In this document: piece by piece, positions 49,625 to 58,034 of the stretch
Layout of the letters: every line of letters begins with the position of its first letter
Position numbering within the stretch: the stretch's first letter is position 1
DNA from: Paludisphaera rhizosphaerae
Lineage (GTDB): Bacteria > Planctomycetota > Planctomycetia > Isosphaerales > Isosphaeraceae
Reading direction: 5' to 3'
Assembly: GCF_011065895.1 (NCBI RefSeq)
Contig: NZ_JAALCR010000024.1
Coordinates: 1-64,000, forward strand
DNA: 64,000 nucleotides
The notes under the pieces: generated by a model
The model's database searches: none
What the model was told of the DNA's origin: nothing
What the model saw: only the letters and a program-made list of their open reading frames with translations
Translations under genes and position numbers: made by a program

Positions 49625-50379
49625 GCCACGCCCCTGACCAACTGGCGCCTCCGCCTTCATCGGCCGACATCGGCGTGCTGACTGCACTGCCGATGGAGGC
49701 CGGCCACCTGATCGACCGGCTGTCGCACGTCCGGCGCTACACCAGCCGGTCCCTCACGGTCGTTGAGGGAGAGCTTGAGGGCCGCCTCGTCGTGGTGCTC
49801 GCCTCCGGCGTGGGTCGAGAATCGGCCCGCCGTGGGGTCGAGCACCTGATCGACGGCCATCGCCCGCGCTGGATCGTCTCCGCCGGATACGCCGGCGCGC
49901 TCGATCCCGACCTGAATCGGAATGACCTCGTCGCCCCGCGCGCCCTCGTCGACGACGCCGGGGCCGAGATCGTGCTGGACTCCTCGCCCTTCGAAGCGGT
50001 CCCCACCGTCCGCATCATCTCCCGCCTTCTCCTGGTCGACCGCGTGATCGGCGACGCCTCGGAGAAGGCCGAACTGCGACGACGCCACCAGTCCGACGCG
50101 ATCGACATGGAGACCTTCGCGGCGGCCGAGGTGGCGCGAGCACGTCGCGTCCCTTTCCTCTCGCTCCGCGTCGTCAGCGACGACGCTCGCACCGATCTCC
50201 CGCCTGAGATCGGCCGGATGCTCAACGCCTCGGGGAGCTACCGCGTCGGTGCGGCGCTGCGTGCGCTGTGGGGACGGCCCTCGGCGATCAAGGACTTCTG
50301 GAACCTGCACGCGCACGGCATGGAAGCCGCGGACCGCCTGGCCGATGGGCTCCAGGTTCTCATCCGCGGCCTCAACTGA
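49621..50379 (+). CDS. hpnG: Adenosylhopane nucleosidase (purine phosphorylase family)
   Basis: HpnG releases adenine from adenosylhopane to give ribosylhopane. The protein has the phosphorylase superfamily motifs: N-terminal DIGVLTALPMEA, glycine-rich VLASGVGRESARRGVEHLI, VSAGYAGALDP and the catalytic region SDAIDMETFAAAEVARA. TTG 49621 overlaps the hpnH TGA (TTGA) and is the only start that keeps the N-terminal strand; ATG 49693 would delete it. The length is 252 residues. Confidence 0.85.
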   Translation: MSHAPDQLAPPPSSADIGVLTALPMEAGHLIDRLSHVRRYTSRSLTVVEGELEGRLVVVLASGVGRESARRGVEHLIDGHRPRWIVSAGYAGALDPDLNRNDLVAPRALVDDAGAEIVLDSSPFEAVPTVRIISRLLLVDRVIGDASEKAELRRRHQSDAIDMETFAAAEVARARRVPFLSLRVVSDDARTDLPPEIGRMLNASGSYRVGAALRALWGRPSAIKDFWNLHAHGMEAADRLADGLQVLIRGLN

Positions 50380-50395
50380 GCAGGTCGCTCAGAAC

Positions 50396-50878
50396 TTACT
50401 TCTTGGCCGGGGCCGGCGCGGAGCCTTCCGGCGGAGTCGGCACCGCGCCTCGGGGCGAGAGCGAGCCCCGAACGGGCGTCGTCGGGATGTTCGTCCCCCT
50501 CCGGATCGATCGGACCTGCGCGTCCGGGGCGAGCATGCTGTCCACGCCCATCGTCGCCAGCGGAGCCACCAGGCACATCATCAGCAGCCCAAGGCCGAGT
50601 GCGTGCCACGGGTGGAACTGAAGCACGAACATGAAGACCAGGAACCAGATGATCGCCTGGAGGACCGTCAACGACACCTGCGAGGTGAACATCGTCTCGA
50701 ACGACGGGTGGAAGTAGGCCATCACCAGACCCAGGATCAGCGAGGCCAGGGAGACCTTCAGCCCGGCTTTGGGAGTCACCTCGTCGTAGAGAGCGTCCTG
50801 CGCCACCTCCACGGCGGTGAAACACCCCACAAAGGCCACGACCCAGTAGACCAAGAACGTCAGAAGCATCGTCCACAT
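50396..50878 (-). CDS. Membrane protein of unknown function (160 aa)
   Basis: Four membrane helices are predicted by eye: LLTFLVYWVVAFVGCFTAV, VSLASLILGLVMAYF, VLQAIIWFLVFMFVLQF and LGLGLLMMCLVAPLATM. They are followed by a disordered Pro-rich tail (SLSPRGAVPTPPEGSAPAP). I recognise no family. It is convergent with hpnG, 16 bases away, and divergent from the isomerase gene. Confidence 0.55.
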   Translation of the reverse strand: MWTMLLTFLVYWVVAFVGCFTAVEVAQDALYDEVTPKAGLKVSLASLILGLVMAYFHPSFETMFTSQVSLTVLQAIIWFLVFMFVLQFHPWHALGLGLLMMCLVAPLATMGVDSMLAPDAQVRSIRRGTNIPTTPVRGSLSPRGAVPTPPEGSAPAPAKK

Positions 50879-51056
50879 GAGCAGGCGTCCCCGGATGCCG
50901 GGCGGTTGTTGCGGGTCCTCGTCGATCGACCGGACGTATCGTACTCCGATCCAGCAAGCCGCACCACCGGCCCCTGGAGGTTTCCCGTCGAACTGCTATC
51001 ATCGGCCTTTAGAGGAACCCTACGACACGAACGAGATCGACGCGAGACCTGCCCCG

Positions 51057-51881
51057 ATGATCCGCCTCAGCGCCTTCGCCGACGAGATCTCCCAGGACCC
51101 CCGCGAGCAGATCGACGTCTTGACCCGGCACGGCGTCAAGCACATCGAATTCCGGGCGATCCACGGCACCAACGTGCTGGACCTCTCCGACGAGCAGCAC
51201 CGAGAGTTCCGCTCCATGCTCGGCGACGCCGGGTTCGGCCTCAGCGCGCTGGGCTCGCCGATCGGCAAGATCAAGATCACCGACCCGTTCGAGCCTCACC
51301 TCGACCGCTACGCCAAGGCTCTGGACCTGGCCGATTTCTACGGCTGCCCTCGGATCCGAATCTTCAGCTTCTACATGCCGGCCGGCGACGATCCGACGAT
51401 CCACCGCTCCGCCGTGATGGACCGCATGTCGCAGCTCGCGGACATCGCCGTTGAGCGCAACGTCGCGCTCTTCCTCGAGAACGAGAAGGGCATCTACGGC
51501 GACCTGGCCGACCGCGTCCACGACCTTCTGACCACTGTGGACTCGCCCGCCCTCTCGCACGCCTTCGACCCGGCGAACTACGTCGAGGTCGGTCAGTCGA
51601 TCGATCCCGCCTGGACGCTGCTGAAGCCGTTCCTGACGCACTTCCACGTCAAGGACTACAGCGAGGCCCAGCACAAGAACGTCCCCGCCGGTGAAGGCGA
51701 CGGCCAGATCCCGGCGTTGCTCGCCGATGCGGTCGGTGGAGGGTACGACGGCTTCGTCGTGCTCGAACCGCACCTGACCGTCGCCGAACTCTCTTACGGC
51801 TTCACCGGCCCGGAACGCTTCGCCGACGCCGCCAATGCCCTGAAACGGATTCTCAAAGAGAAATCGATCCCCTTCGCCTGA
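51057..51881 (+). CDS. Sugar phosphate isomerase/epimerase-like TIM barrel (274 aa)
   Basis: The protein resembles the xylose isomerase-like AP endonuclease 2 family (IolE/IolI, hydroxypyruvate isomerase). It starts IRLSAFADEISQDPREQID, followed by HIEFRAIHGTN, ALFLENEKGIYGD and FHVKDYSEAQHKNVPAGEGDGQ. Glu in LENEKG, Asp/His in AFDPANY and FHVKD, and Glu in VVLEPHL are the probable metal ligands. ATG 51057 is chosen because the upstream frame crosses the divergent gene. It lies 25 bases before another TIM-barrel protein with a Tat signal. The sugar is unknown. Confidence 0.75.
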   Translation: MIRLSAFADEISQDPREQIDVLTRHGVKHIEFRAIHGTNVLDLSDEQHREFRSMLGDAGFGLSALGSPIGKIKITDPFEPHLDRYAKALDLADFYGCPRIRIFSFYMPAGDDPTIHRSAVMDRMSQLADIAVERNVALFLENEKGIYGDLADRVHDLLTTVDSPALSHAFDPANYVEVGQSIDPAWTLLKPFLTHFHVKDYSEAQHKNVPAGEGDGQIPALLADAVGGGYDGFVVLEPHLTVAELSYGFTGPERFADAANALKRILKEKSIPFA

Positions 51882-51906
51882 CCCCTCCTCCGAGATGGAG
51901 TGCCTC

Positions 51907-52863
51907 ATGCATCGCCACGACTCGCTCAACCGTCGTTCGTTCCTTCAGGGCGCCGCGGCCGGCGGTGCTTTGCTCGGCCTCGGTCTTCGCGGCCTCCCCG
52001 TCCTGGCTGCCGACCCGACCGGCAAGCCCTCGGCCGGCAAGATCGGCGACTTCAAGATCTCGCTCGCCGAATGGTCCCTGCACAAGGCTCTCCAGGCCAA
52101 GAAGATCGACAACCTCGACTTCCCCAAGATCGCCCGCGAAGAGTACGGCATCGAGGGCGTCGAGTACGTCAACCAGTTCTTCAAGGACAAGGCCCACGAC
52201 TCGGTCTACCTGGCCGACCTGAAGAAGCGGGCCGCCGATCACGGCGTGACCAACGTCCTCATCATGATCGACGGCGAGGGGGACCTGAGCGCCCCCGAGC
52301 AGGCCGACCGGGTTAAGGCCGTGGCGAACCACAAGAAGTGGGTCGACGCCGCCGCCGCTCTCGGCTGCCACGCGATCCGCGTCAACACCGGCAGCCATTA
52401 CAGCCCGACCGACGTCGCCAACGCCGCCGAGGCCTGTGCGGCGCTGGCCGACTACGGTGCCCAGAACAAAATCTCCATCATCTGCGAGAACCACGGCGGA
52501 CCGTCCAGCAATCCGGACGCCCTGCTGGCCCTCATCAAGGGAGTCGGCAGCAAGCAGTTCGGCACCCTCCCGGACTTCGGCAACTTTCCGAAGAAGGAAG
52601 GCAAGTACACGATCGACGTCTACGACGCGATCGCCCGGATGATGCCGTTCGCCAAGGGCGTCTCCGCCAAGAGCTACGACTTCGACGATGAGGGGAACGA
52701 GAAGAACCTCGACTTCGCCCGCATCATGAAGATCGTCACGGACGCCGGCTATCACGGCTTCGTCGGCATCGAGTACGAGGGAAGCCGCCTCAGCGAGCCC
52801 GACGGAATCAAGGCCACGAAGAAGCTGCTGGAGAAGCTCCGGGGCTCGGAATACCACGGCTGA
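51907..52863 (+). CDS. Tat-exported sugar isomerase/epimerase-like TIM barrel (318 aa)
   Basis: ATG 51907 follows GGAG by six bases, preferred to ATG 51895. The N-terminus is a twin-arginine signal (SLNRRSFLQGAAAGGALLGLGL), so a folded, probably metal-loaded enzyme is exported. The barrel shows FKISLAEWSLHKALQ, IEGVEYVNQFF, IICENHGGPSSN, TLPDFGNF and VGIEYEGSRLSE, with Glu in CENHGG, Asp in PDFGNF and Glu in IEYEG as likely metal ligands. Similar Tat-linked members are abundant in planctomycetes. A 12-bp hairpin terminator follows 28 bases after the stop. Confidence 0.75.
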   Translation: MHRHDSLNRRSFLQGAAAGGALLGLGLRGLPVLAADPTGKPSAGKIGDFKISLAEWSLHKALQAKKIDNLDFPKIAREEYGIEGVEYVNQFFKDKAHDSVYLADLKKRAADHGVTNVLIMIDGEGDLSAPEQADRVKAVANHKKWVDAAAALGCHAIRVNTGSHYSPTDVANAAEACAALADYGAQNKISIICENHGGPSSNPDALLALIKGVGSKQFGTLPDFGNFPKKEGKYTIDVYDAIARMMPFAKGVSAKSYDFDDEGNEKNLDFARIMKIVTDAGYHGFVGIEYEGSRLSEPDGIKATKKLLEKLRGSEYHG

Positions 52864-52890
52864 GCGGCCCTGCTTACAGCCTGCTTCCAC

Positions 52891-52928
52891 ACGGGGACCC
52901 GGCCTTGACCGGGTCCCCGTCGTTTCGT
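52891..52928 (+). terminator. Rho-independent terminator
   Basis: The perfect 12-bp stem ACGGGGACCCGG (52891-52902) and CCGGGTCCCCGT (52909-52920) with loop CCTTGA is followed by CGTTTCGT. It ends the isomerase unit ahead of the glycan operon. Confidence 0.8.
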
Positions 52929-53005
52929 AAGGTACGCGACGAAATCGGCGGATTCCGGCGCATTAGCCGCGCCCGCTCCGAGCCACGACCGACGACGAAC
53001 CAGGG

Positions 53006-53950
53006 ATGGAACCCGTGTCGCTCGATCGCACCCAGATCCTGGTGCTCAACTACAACGGCCGAGCGCTCCTGGAGGAGTGTCTCCCCTCCGTCGTCGAGGC
53101 CGCGCGGCGATCGCCCATCCCCTGCTCCGTCATCGTCGTCGACAACGATTCGACCGACGACTCGCTCGTCTGGCTGGCGGTGAATTGCCCGGAAGTCCAG
53201 GCGATCCGCCGCCCCAACCGGGGTCTGACCTCGTTCAACGACGTCCTCGCCGATCGCGGCGAGCGATTCGTCTTCCTGCTCAACAACGACGTGAAGCTCG
53301 CGCCCGACTCCGTCGCACCGTTGCTTCGCGCATTCGACGATCACCCGGACGCCCTGTTCACCGCGCCGCAGTGCTGGACCTTCGACGGCCAGACTTACGA
53401 GGGGATGCGGACGCGGGTCCGAACGCGGTTCGGCATGGTCCAGGGAATGTCGCGCGTCCCCGGTCATGAGTCGACCGCCCACCTGGCTGACCTCACCGCC
53501 GCGGCCGGTCCGGTCCTGGCCGTCGACCGTGCGCGATTCCTGGCTCTCGGGGGGTATGACCCGATCTACTTCCCCGGCCGCATCGAGGACCTCGACCTCG
53601 GTTTCCGAGGCTGGATGGCCGGTCTTCGCGGCTATTACATCCCGGAGTCGGTTGCCTATCACAAGGGCTTCGCAACCTTCGCCCCGGAGTTGGGCGAGGA
53701 GCGTTGCGACGGCCTGGCGATCAGGAATACGTTGATCTTCGCCTGGAAGAATCTCCGAGGTCGACGTCTCGCGAGCCACCTGGCCTGGCTGACCGTTCGG
53801 CTGGCTAGGGGCGGACGGATCTTCCGACAGGCCTTTTTGGAAGCCGCAGCGCGTTGGCGTGAAGTCCTTCAGGCTCGTCGCGCCCTGCATGCGGACACCG
53901 TCGGCTGGGTCGATCGGCAGGAGGCGTTCTTTCAGCGCTTTGAGTGGTAG
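53006..53950 (+). CDS. GT2 family glycosyltransferase (314 aa)
   Basis: The GT-A fold signature is clear. The nucleotide-sugar binding part reads ILVLNYNGRALLEECLPSV and VIVVDNDSTDDSL; the D-x-D-equivalent is FVFLLNNDVKLAP. The acceptor/base region reads LALGGYDPIYFPGRIEDLDL, with the catalytic Asp in the ED motif. It resembles rhamnosyl/galactosyl-type GT2 enzymes of cell-surface glycans. About 60 residues at the C-terminus (LRGRRLASHLAWLTVRLARG) form a basic amphipathic helix, possibly a membrane contact. It opens the glycan operon that runs to 60627. Confidence 0.8.
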   Translation: MEPVSLDRTQILVLNYNGRALLEECLPSVVEAARRSPIPCSVIVVDNDSTDDSLVWLAVNCPEVQAIRRPNRGLTSFNDVLADRGERFVFLLNNDVKLAPDSVAPLLRAFDDHPDALFTAPQCWTFDGQTYEGMRTRVRTRFGMVQGMSRVPGHESTAHLADLTAAAGPVLAVDRARFLALGGYDPIYFPGRIEDLDLGFRGWMAGLRGYYIPESVAYHKGFATFAPELGEERCDGLAIRNTLIFAWKNLRGRRLASHLAWLTVRLARGGRIFRQAFLEAAARWREVLQARRALHADTVGWVDRQEAFFQRFEW

Positions 53951-54040
53951 TCGATGGGTCCGCAGCCTGGTCGCGAAGGAATCGCGACCGAGGCGAGGCA
54001 CGAGGGAGTTCGATCGATCCGACCGCATGGAGGCGAACGG

Positions 54041-55084
54041 ATGGCCGCCGAGACGTTCAACCTGGTGATCGACGCCCGCCCGAGCGGGCCTCGCGGCCTG
54101 CTCGCCGCTGAGGTCGTGCTGGGTCGTTCGCTGCTCGCCCGGCTGATCGACCAGGGTCTCGCCGCCGTCGGCCCAGGCCGCCGCATCGCCGTCGTCGCGG
54201 ATCGCGGCCAGATCTCCAAGGTCTCGGGCATGATCAGCGACGCCAACCTCGGGCGCGTCGACCTGGTCGAGACGGAACCTGCCGACAGCAGCGCCGTGCT
54301 GCGAACCGATCGTCTCTACGACGGCCGTCGCCTGGCTCGCGCGGTCCGTCGCGGCCGCGATCCCGAAACCGCCGCGTTCTGGCGACTTGACCGTCCCGAA
54401 AGGCTCGCCGGCGCGGAACAGGAACTCAACCGACGGCTCAACTATCAGCCCCTCGGCCGGTACTGGGCGTTCCCGCTCGCTGAACGCCTGGCCGCGACGC
54501 TCGCCCCGACGCGCATTGGTCCGAATTCACTGACGCTCACCGCCGGCACGCTCATGCTGGTGGGCGTTGTAATCGTGGGACTCGGCGGGCTTGGTCCGTT
54601 CGGACAGGCCGCGACAGCACTCGCCTTCGCGGCGGCCCTCGTCCTGGACACGGCCGACGGCCGCCTCGCTCGGCTGCAGGGGTCGTGCTCGGCCTTCGGG
54701 AAATGGCTCGATCAGGTCCTCGACGAACTCGCGGATCTCGCCCTCCACGGTGCGATCGCCTGGAGCGCCTTCGTGGCCTCGGGTTGGCCGGGTTGGCTTG
54801 TGCTGGGGATGACCTTCGCCGCAGGCAAATACATGTTCCTGATCCAGTCGTTGACCGGCGAGGAACTGGAGAAAGCCGCCACGGCTGGACCGGCCGCTAA
54901 CGTTCGCTCGCCGAGACCGCTGCAACGCTTCGTCGGTCTGATCGGGCACGCCGACCTGCGCTGGCACCTCTGGATCGTCCTGGCGGCGATCGGCCGGCTC
55001 GACGTCGCCCTCGCGGCCTACGCCGTCTACTTCCCCGCGCGTGCGTTCGCCGGCATCGTGAGGAAGGGGGCGGCTCATGCCTGA
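54041..55084 (+). CDS. CDP-alcohol phosphatidyltransferase with degenerate nucleotidyltransferase-like N-terminus (347 aa)
   Basis: ATG 54041 follows GGAGG by seven bases; the frame reaches 53954. The C-terminal half contains the family motif D-x2-D-G-x2-A-R-x8-G-x3-D-x3-D as LDTADGRLARLQGS followed by GKWLDQVLDELAD, with six membrane helices. The N-terminal 150 residues (LVIDARPSGPRGLLAAEVVL; RRIAVVADRGQISKVS) look like a reduced cytidylyltransferase domain without its G-x-G-T-R loop, as in some IPCT-DIPPS-type enzymes. It should join a CDP-alcohol with a polar alcohol, perhaps an inositol or sugar phosphate. The product may be the lipid carrier or anchor for the glycan of this operon. Confidence 0.75.
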   Translation: MAAETFNLVIDARPSGPRGLLAAEVVLGRSLLARLIDQGLAAVGPGRRIAVVADRGQISKVSGMISDANLGRVDLVETEPADSSAVLRTDRLYDGRRLARAVRRGRDPETAAFWRLDRPERLAGAEQELNRRLNYQPLGRYWAFPLAERLAATLAPTRIGPNSLTLTAGTLMLVGVVIVGLGGLGPFGQAATALAFAAALVLDTADGRLARLQGSCSAFGKWLDQVLDELADLALHGAIAWSAFVASGWPGWLVLGMTFAAGKYMFLIQSLTGEELEKAATAGPAANVRSPRPLQRFVGLIGHADLRWHLWIVLAAIGRLDVALAAYAVYFPARAFAGIVRKGAAHA

Positions 55085-55844
55085 GCCCCGGATCACGGCC
55101 CTGATCGTCGCTCGGAACGAGGAGGCCAACCTCCCCGGCTGCCTGGCGTCGGTCGCCTTCGCTCATGAGCGCGTGGTCGTCGTCGACCCCACGAGCGACG
55201 ACGAGACGCTGGCCGTCGCTCAACGATTTGCCGACGTCGTCCTGGTTCGCCCGTTCGACGACTTCGCCTCCCAGCGCAACGCAGGCCGGGCCGCGGCTTC
55301 AGGCGACTGGCTCCTCTCAATCGACGCCGATGAGCGGGTTACGCCCGAACTTGCCGACGAGATTCAGGCCGCGCTCCGCGATCCCTCAAACACCTCCGAT
55401 GGCTTCCGGATCCCGATCCGCAGCGAGATCCTCGGCCGACCGTTCGGCTACTCAGGGACGCAGCAGGATCTGCCGTTGCGGCTCTTCCGCCGCGATCTGG
55501 GCGAGTGGGTGGGTAAGGTCCATGAGACCGTGAAGTTCGACAGCGAAATCGGCCGGATGAACGCTCCGCTCGATCATCGGACGATCCCCGACGTCCGCGT
55601 CTTTCTTCGCAAGATCGACCAGTACACGACCCTTGAGGCTCGCGACCTCCACCGCGCCGGGGAGAGGTTCCGGACGCGCGATTTGACGCTGCGGCCGGCC
55701 TGGTTGTTCCTCAAGCTGTACCTGTACAAGCAGGGGTTTCGCGACGGCCTGGAAGGGTTGATGTTCTGCGCGTTGTCAGGCGTGTCGGCGGCGGTCCGCA
55801 CATGGAAGTTGCGGGAAATCGACCACATGGAGGCGGCGGGATGA
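55077..55844 (+). CDS. GT2 family glycosyltransferase, WaaE/KdtX-like (255 aa)
   Basis: The sequence ITALIVARNEEANLPGCLASV, RVVVVDPTSDDETLAVAQRF and WLLSIDADERVTPELADEI is close to the WaaE/KdtX group, which adds glucose to LPS core heptose or Kdo. The metal-binding motif D-A-D is present in SIDADE, and FASQRNAGRAAASG is the usual donor-site segment. The C-terminal region (KLYLYKQGFRDGLEGLMFC) contains a short membrane-associated segment typical of the group. It overlaps the preceding gene by eight bases and the next one as ATGA. Confidence 0.8.
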   Translation: MPEPRITALIVARNEEANLPGCLASVAFAHERVVVVDPTSDDETLAVAQRFADVVLVRPFDDFASQRNAGRAAASGDWLLSIDADERVTPELADEIQAALRDPSNTSDGFRIPIRSEILGRPFGYSGTQQDLPLRLFRRDLGEWVGKVHETVKFDSEIGRMNAPLDHRTIPDVRVFLRKIDQYTTLEARDLHRAGERFRTRDLTLRPAWLFLKLYLYKQGFRDGLEGLMFCALSGVSAAVRTWKLREIDHMEAAG

Positions 55845-56545
55845 TCTCGGCACACGAGGCTGAAGTCACGTTCCGATTCGACGCCCTGCACTGGCGGTTC
55901 AAGGACTCGCTGGAGCCCGACGACTACCGCCTGCGCGGGGTCCTGGACGCCATCGGCTCGGTGGAAGGCCTGCGGGTCCTGGACCTCGGCTGCGGCAAGG
56001 GCCGGTTCGCCCGGGCGCTTCAGAATCACGGGGCGATCGTCACCGGGATCGACGTCTCCACCGCCATGCTCGCCGAGGCGCAGGGCATCGACCGCGTTCG
56101 CGGCAGCGCCCGCTGTCTTCCCTTTTCCGACGCGAGCTTCGACGCCGTGGTGGCCGTCGAGGTCTTCGAGCACCTCGAACCCTCAACCTGGCGCGAAGCC
56201 ATCGCCGAGGCCCAACGCGTGCTGACCCCGCGCGGAGTGCTGGCGATCGTCGACAAGAGCCTGGCCTCGCTCAACGCCCAGCGCCCCTGGATGCCCGGGG
56301 CCTTGGTCAAGAGAATCGACGAACGCCGCGGCCTCTGGATGTACCCGGCCGACGGCCCCGTCCGCGAGCGCTGGTTCTGGCCCAGCCGGCTTCGCAAGGA
56401 ACTCCTGAAGTCGTTTCCCGACGTCCGCGTCGTTCACCTGCTGTCGCCGGCGGAACGTCGTCTCGTCCTCTTTCGGCGTGTGCCTGGAGCCCGCTTGATG
56501 GCCCTCTGGGTGGCTCGGCGCGATGGAGGCGAAGGCGATGTCTGA
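55841..56545 (+). CDS. SAM-dependent class I methyltransferase (234 aa)
   Basis: ATG 55841 overlaps the TGA of the upstream gene (ATGA). Motif I is LRVLDLGCGKGRFARAL, motif II-like GIDVSTAMLAEAQ, and motif III FDAVVAVEVFEHLEPSTW with LTPRGVLAIVDKS. This is the UbiE/methyltransf_11 pattern. The N-terminal part (VTFRFDALHWRFKDSLEPDDYRL, in part) is an acceptor-specific cap. In the operon it may methylate a sugar or lipid headgroup. It overlaps the deacetylase gene by eight bases. Confidence 0.8.
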   Translation: MISAHEAEVTFRFDALHWRFKDSLEPDDYRLRGVLDAIGSVEGLRVLDLGCGKGRFARALQNHGAIVTGIDVSTAMLAEAQGIDRVRGSARCLPFSDASFDAVVAVEVFEHLEPSTWREAIAEAQRVLTPRGVLAIVDKSLASLNAQRPWMPGALVKRIDERRGLWMYPADGPVRERWFWPSRLRKELLKSFPDVRVVHLLSPAERRLVLFRRVPGARLMALWVARRDGGEGDV

Positions 56546-58034
56546 GAGCAGCCGGACGACTCCGGCGGTTCTTCCGTTCCTTCTCTGGAAGACGCCGCCG
56601 GGCCTCGAAATGATCCTCGCCCAGGAGGGTGTCGCGTTCGAGGTCGTGAACGACTCGCATCCGTTCGCATTCCGGAGCGGCCGGTTCGTCCTCTTCGACG
56701 GCCGCCGCGAGTCGCCGGCGACGATGCGAGCATTGCTCAACTCCTCCCACGTCGCCATCGACGTGGATGAGTTCCGCCGCAACCAGCCCATCGACCCATT
56801 CCAGGCGCTCGTGGACGACCGTCCCATGCGAGGTACCTGGGACGTGGGCGGCTTCACCCTCCGCGAAAAGGTCGCCCGTCACCCCAAGGCGCAGATTCGC
56901 GAGACGATCATCGAGCGGCTTCGGGAGATCGTCGGAACCCATCAAGGCGTCTGGCTGCGGCTTGCTCCGTTCCCGCATCCGTTCCTCTCGGCGTTCAACC
57001 TGCGAGTGGACCTCGACGAGCCGGTGGCCGAGGATTACTTCCGATTCGCCCTGAGCCGCAACCTGCTCGACGACTGCACCACCCATTTCGTCAGCACTCA
57101 GGCCTACCAGGCCGAGCGCGAGGTTCTGTCGAATCTTGCCGGTCGCGACGCCCAATCGCACGGTCATTACCATTACGTCTACCGCGACCCCGAGGCCAAC
57201 CTTCGCAACCTCGAACGGGCCGACCTGATCCTCCGGGATCGCGGTTTCGAGATCGAGGGTTTCGCCGCCCCCCACGGCCGCTGGAACCCTTCGCTCGACG
57301 ACGCCATCGAGGCCCTGGGGTATTCGTACTCGTCCGACTTTCAGCTCGGCTACGACGACCTGCCGTTCTTCCCCTGGAAGGACGGCCGGTTCTCACGCGT
57401 GCTGCAGGTTCCCGTCCATCCGATCTGCGAGGGCCTCTTCCTCGATGCGGGTGCGGTCGACGGCCGACCCGTCGCCGAGCACCTCGCGGCGGTGGTCGAA
57501 GAAAAGATCGAGGCGGGCGAGCCGGCCTTCGTTTACGGTCATCCCGAGCGAAGATTGGGGCGGATGCCCGAGGTCATGCTCGCGCTGGCTTCAACGCTCT
57601 CGAATCGCCCCCTCGTCTGGCGGACGACGCTCACCGAGATGGCTCGCTGGTGGCGCTGGCGGGCCTCCCGCAAATGGCTGGCGATCTCGCGCGGCGCCGG
57701 CCGGGTGGAGATCCAGTTCGAGGACTGGAACGCCGACTATCCGCTCGCCGTGGAGATCCAGAAGGGCTCGTTCCGCTGCCTGCTGCCGATCACAGGCCCG
57801 CGAACGCTCCTCGACCTGGACTCGCTGGCCTACGAGCGCCGGCCGGCGCCAGCAAGACGGGCCGTGCGTCCGCCGACGCTGGATCCCAGGCCGGCCTCGC
57901 TGAAACAGATCGTGCGGCAGGCTCTCGACTGGGAGACGGTCACGCCGATCGACGAGATTCCGGGAACGACCATCGCCGGCCGCGTGAAGAAGGGGCTGCG
58001 GCGTTGGAAGCTCTCGAAGACGGGGACGAGTTGA
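56538..58034 (+). CDS. Polysaccharide deacetylase-like (NodB-fold) protein (498 aa)
   Basis: ATG 56538 follows GGAGG by eight bases. The central region matches the CE4/NodB-like fold: FNLRVDLDEPVAEDYFRF (metal Asp pair), a His pair in QSHGHYHYVYRD, FAAPHGRWNPSLDDAIEALG and FVYGHPERRLG. These supply the usual D-D, H-x3-H and final His elements in modified form. N-terminal residues 1-110 and the C-terminal 120 residues are extra domains I do not recognise. It probably removes acetyl groups from an oligosaccharide or lipid-linked sugar. Its TGA shares one base with the next ATG. Confidence 0.7.
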   Translation: MSESSRTTPAVLPFLLWKTPPGLEMILAQEGVAFEVVNDSHPFAFRSGRFVLFDGRRESPATMRALLNSSHVAIDVDEFRRNQPIDPFQALVDDRPMRGTWDVGGFTLREKVARHPKAQIRETIIERLREIVGTHQGVWLRLAPFPHPFLSAFNLRVDLDEPVAEDYFRFALSRNLLDDCTTHFVSTQAYQAEREVLSNLAGRDAQSHGHYHYVYRDPEANLRNLERADLILRDRGFEIEGFAAPHGRWNPSLDDAIEALGYSYSSDFQLGYDDLPFFPWKDGRFSRVLQVPVHPICEGLFLDAGAVDGRPVAEHLAAVVEEKIEAGEPAFVYGHPERRLGRMPEVMLALASTLSNRPLVWRTTLTEMARWWRWRASRKWLAISRGAGRVEIQFEDWNADYPLAVEIQKGSFRCLLPITGPRTLLDLDSLAYERRPAPARRAVRPPTLDPRPASLKQIVRQALDWETVTPIDEIPGTTIAGRVKKGLRRWKLSKTGTS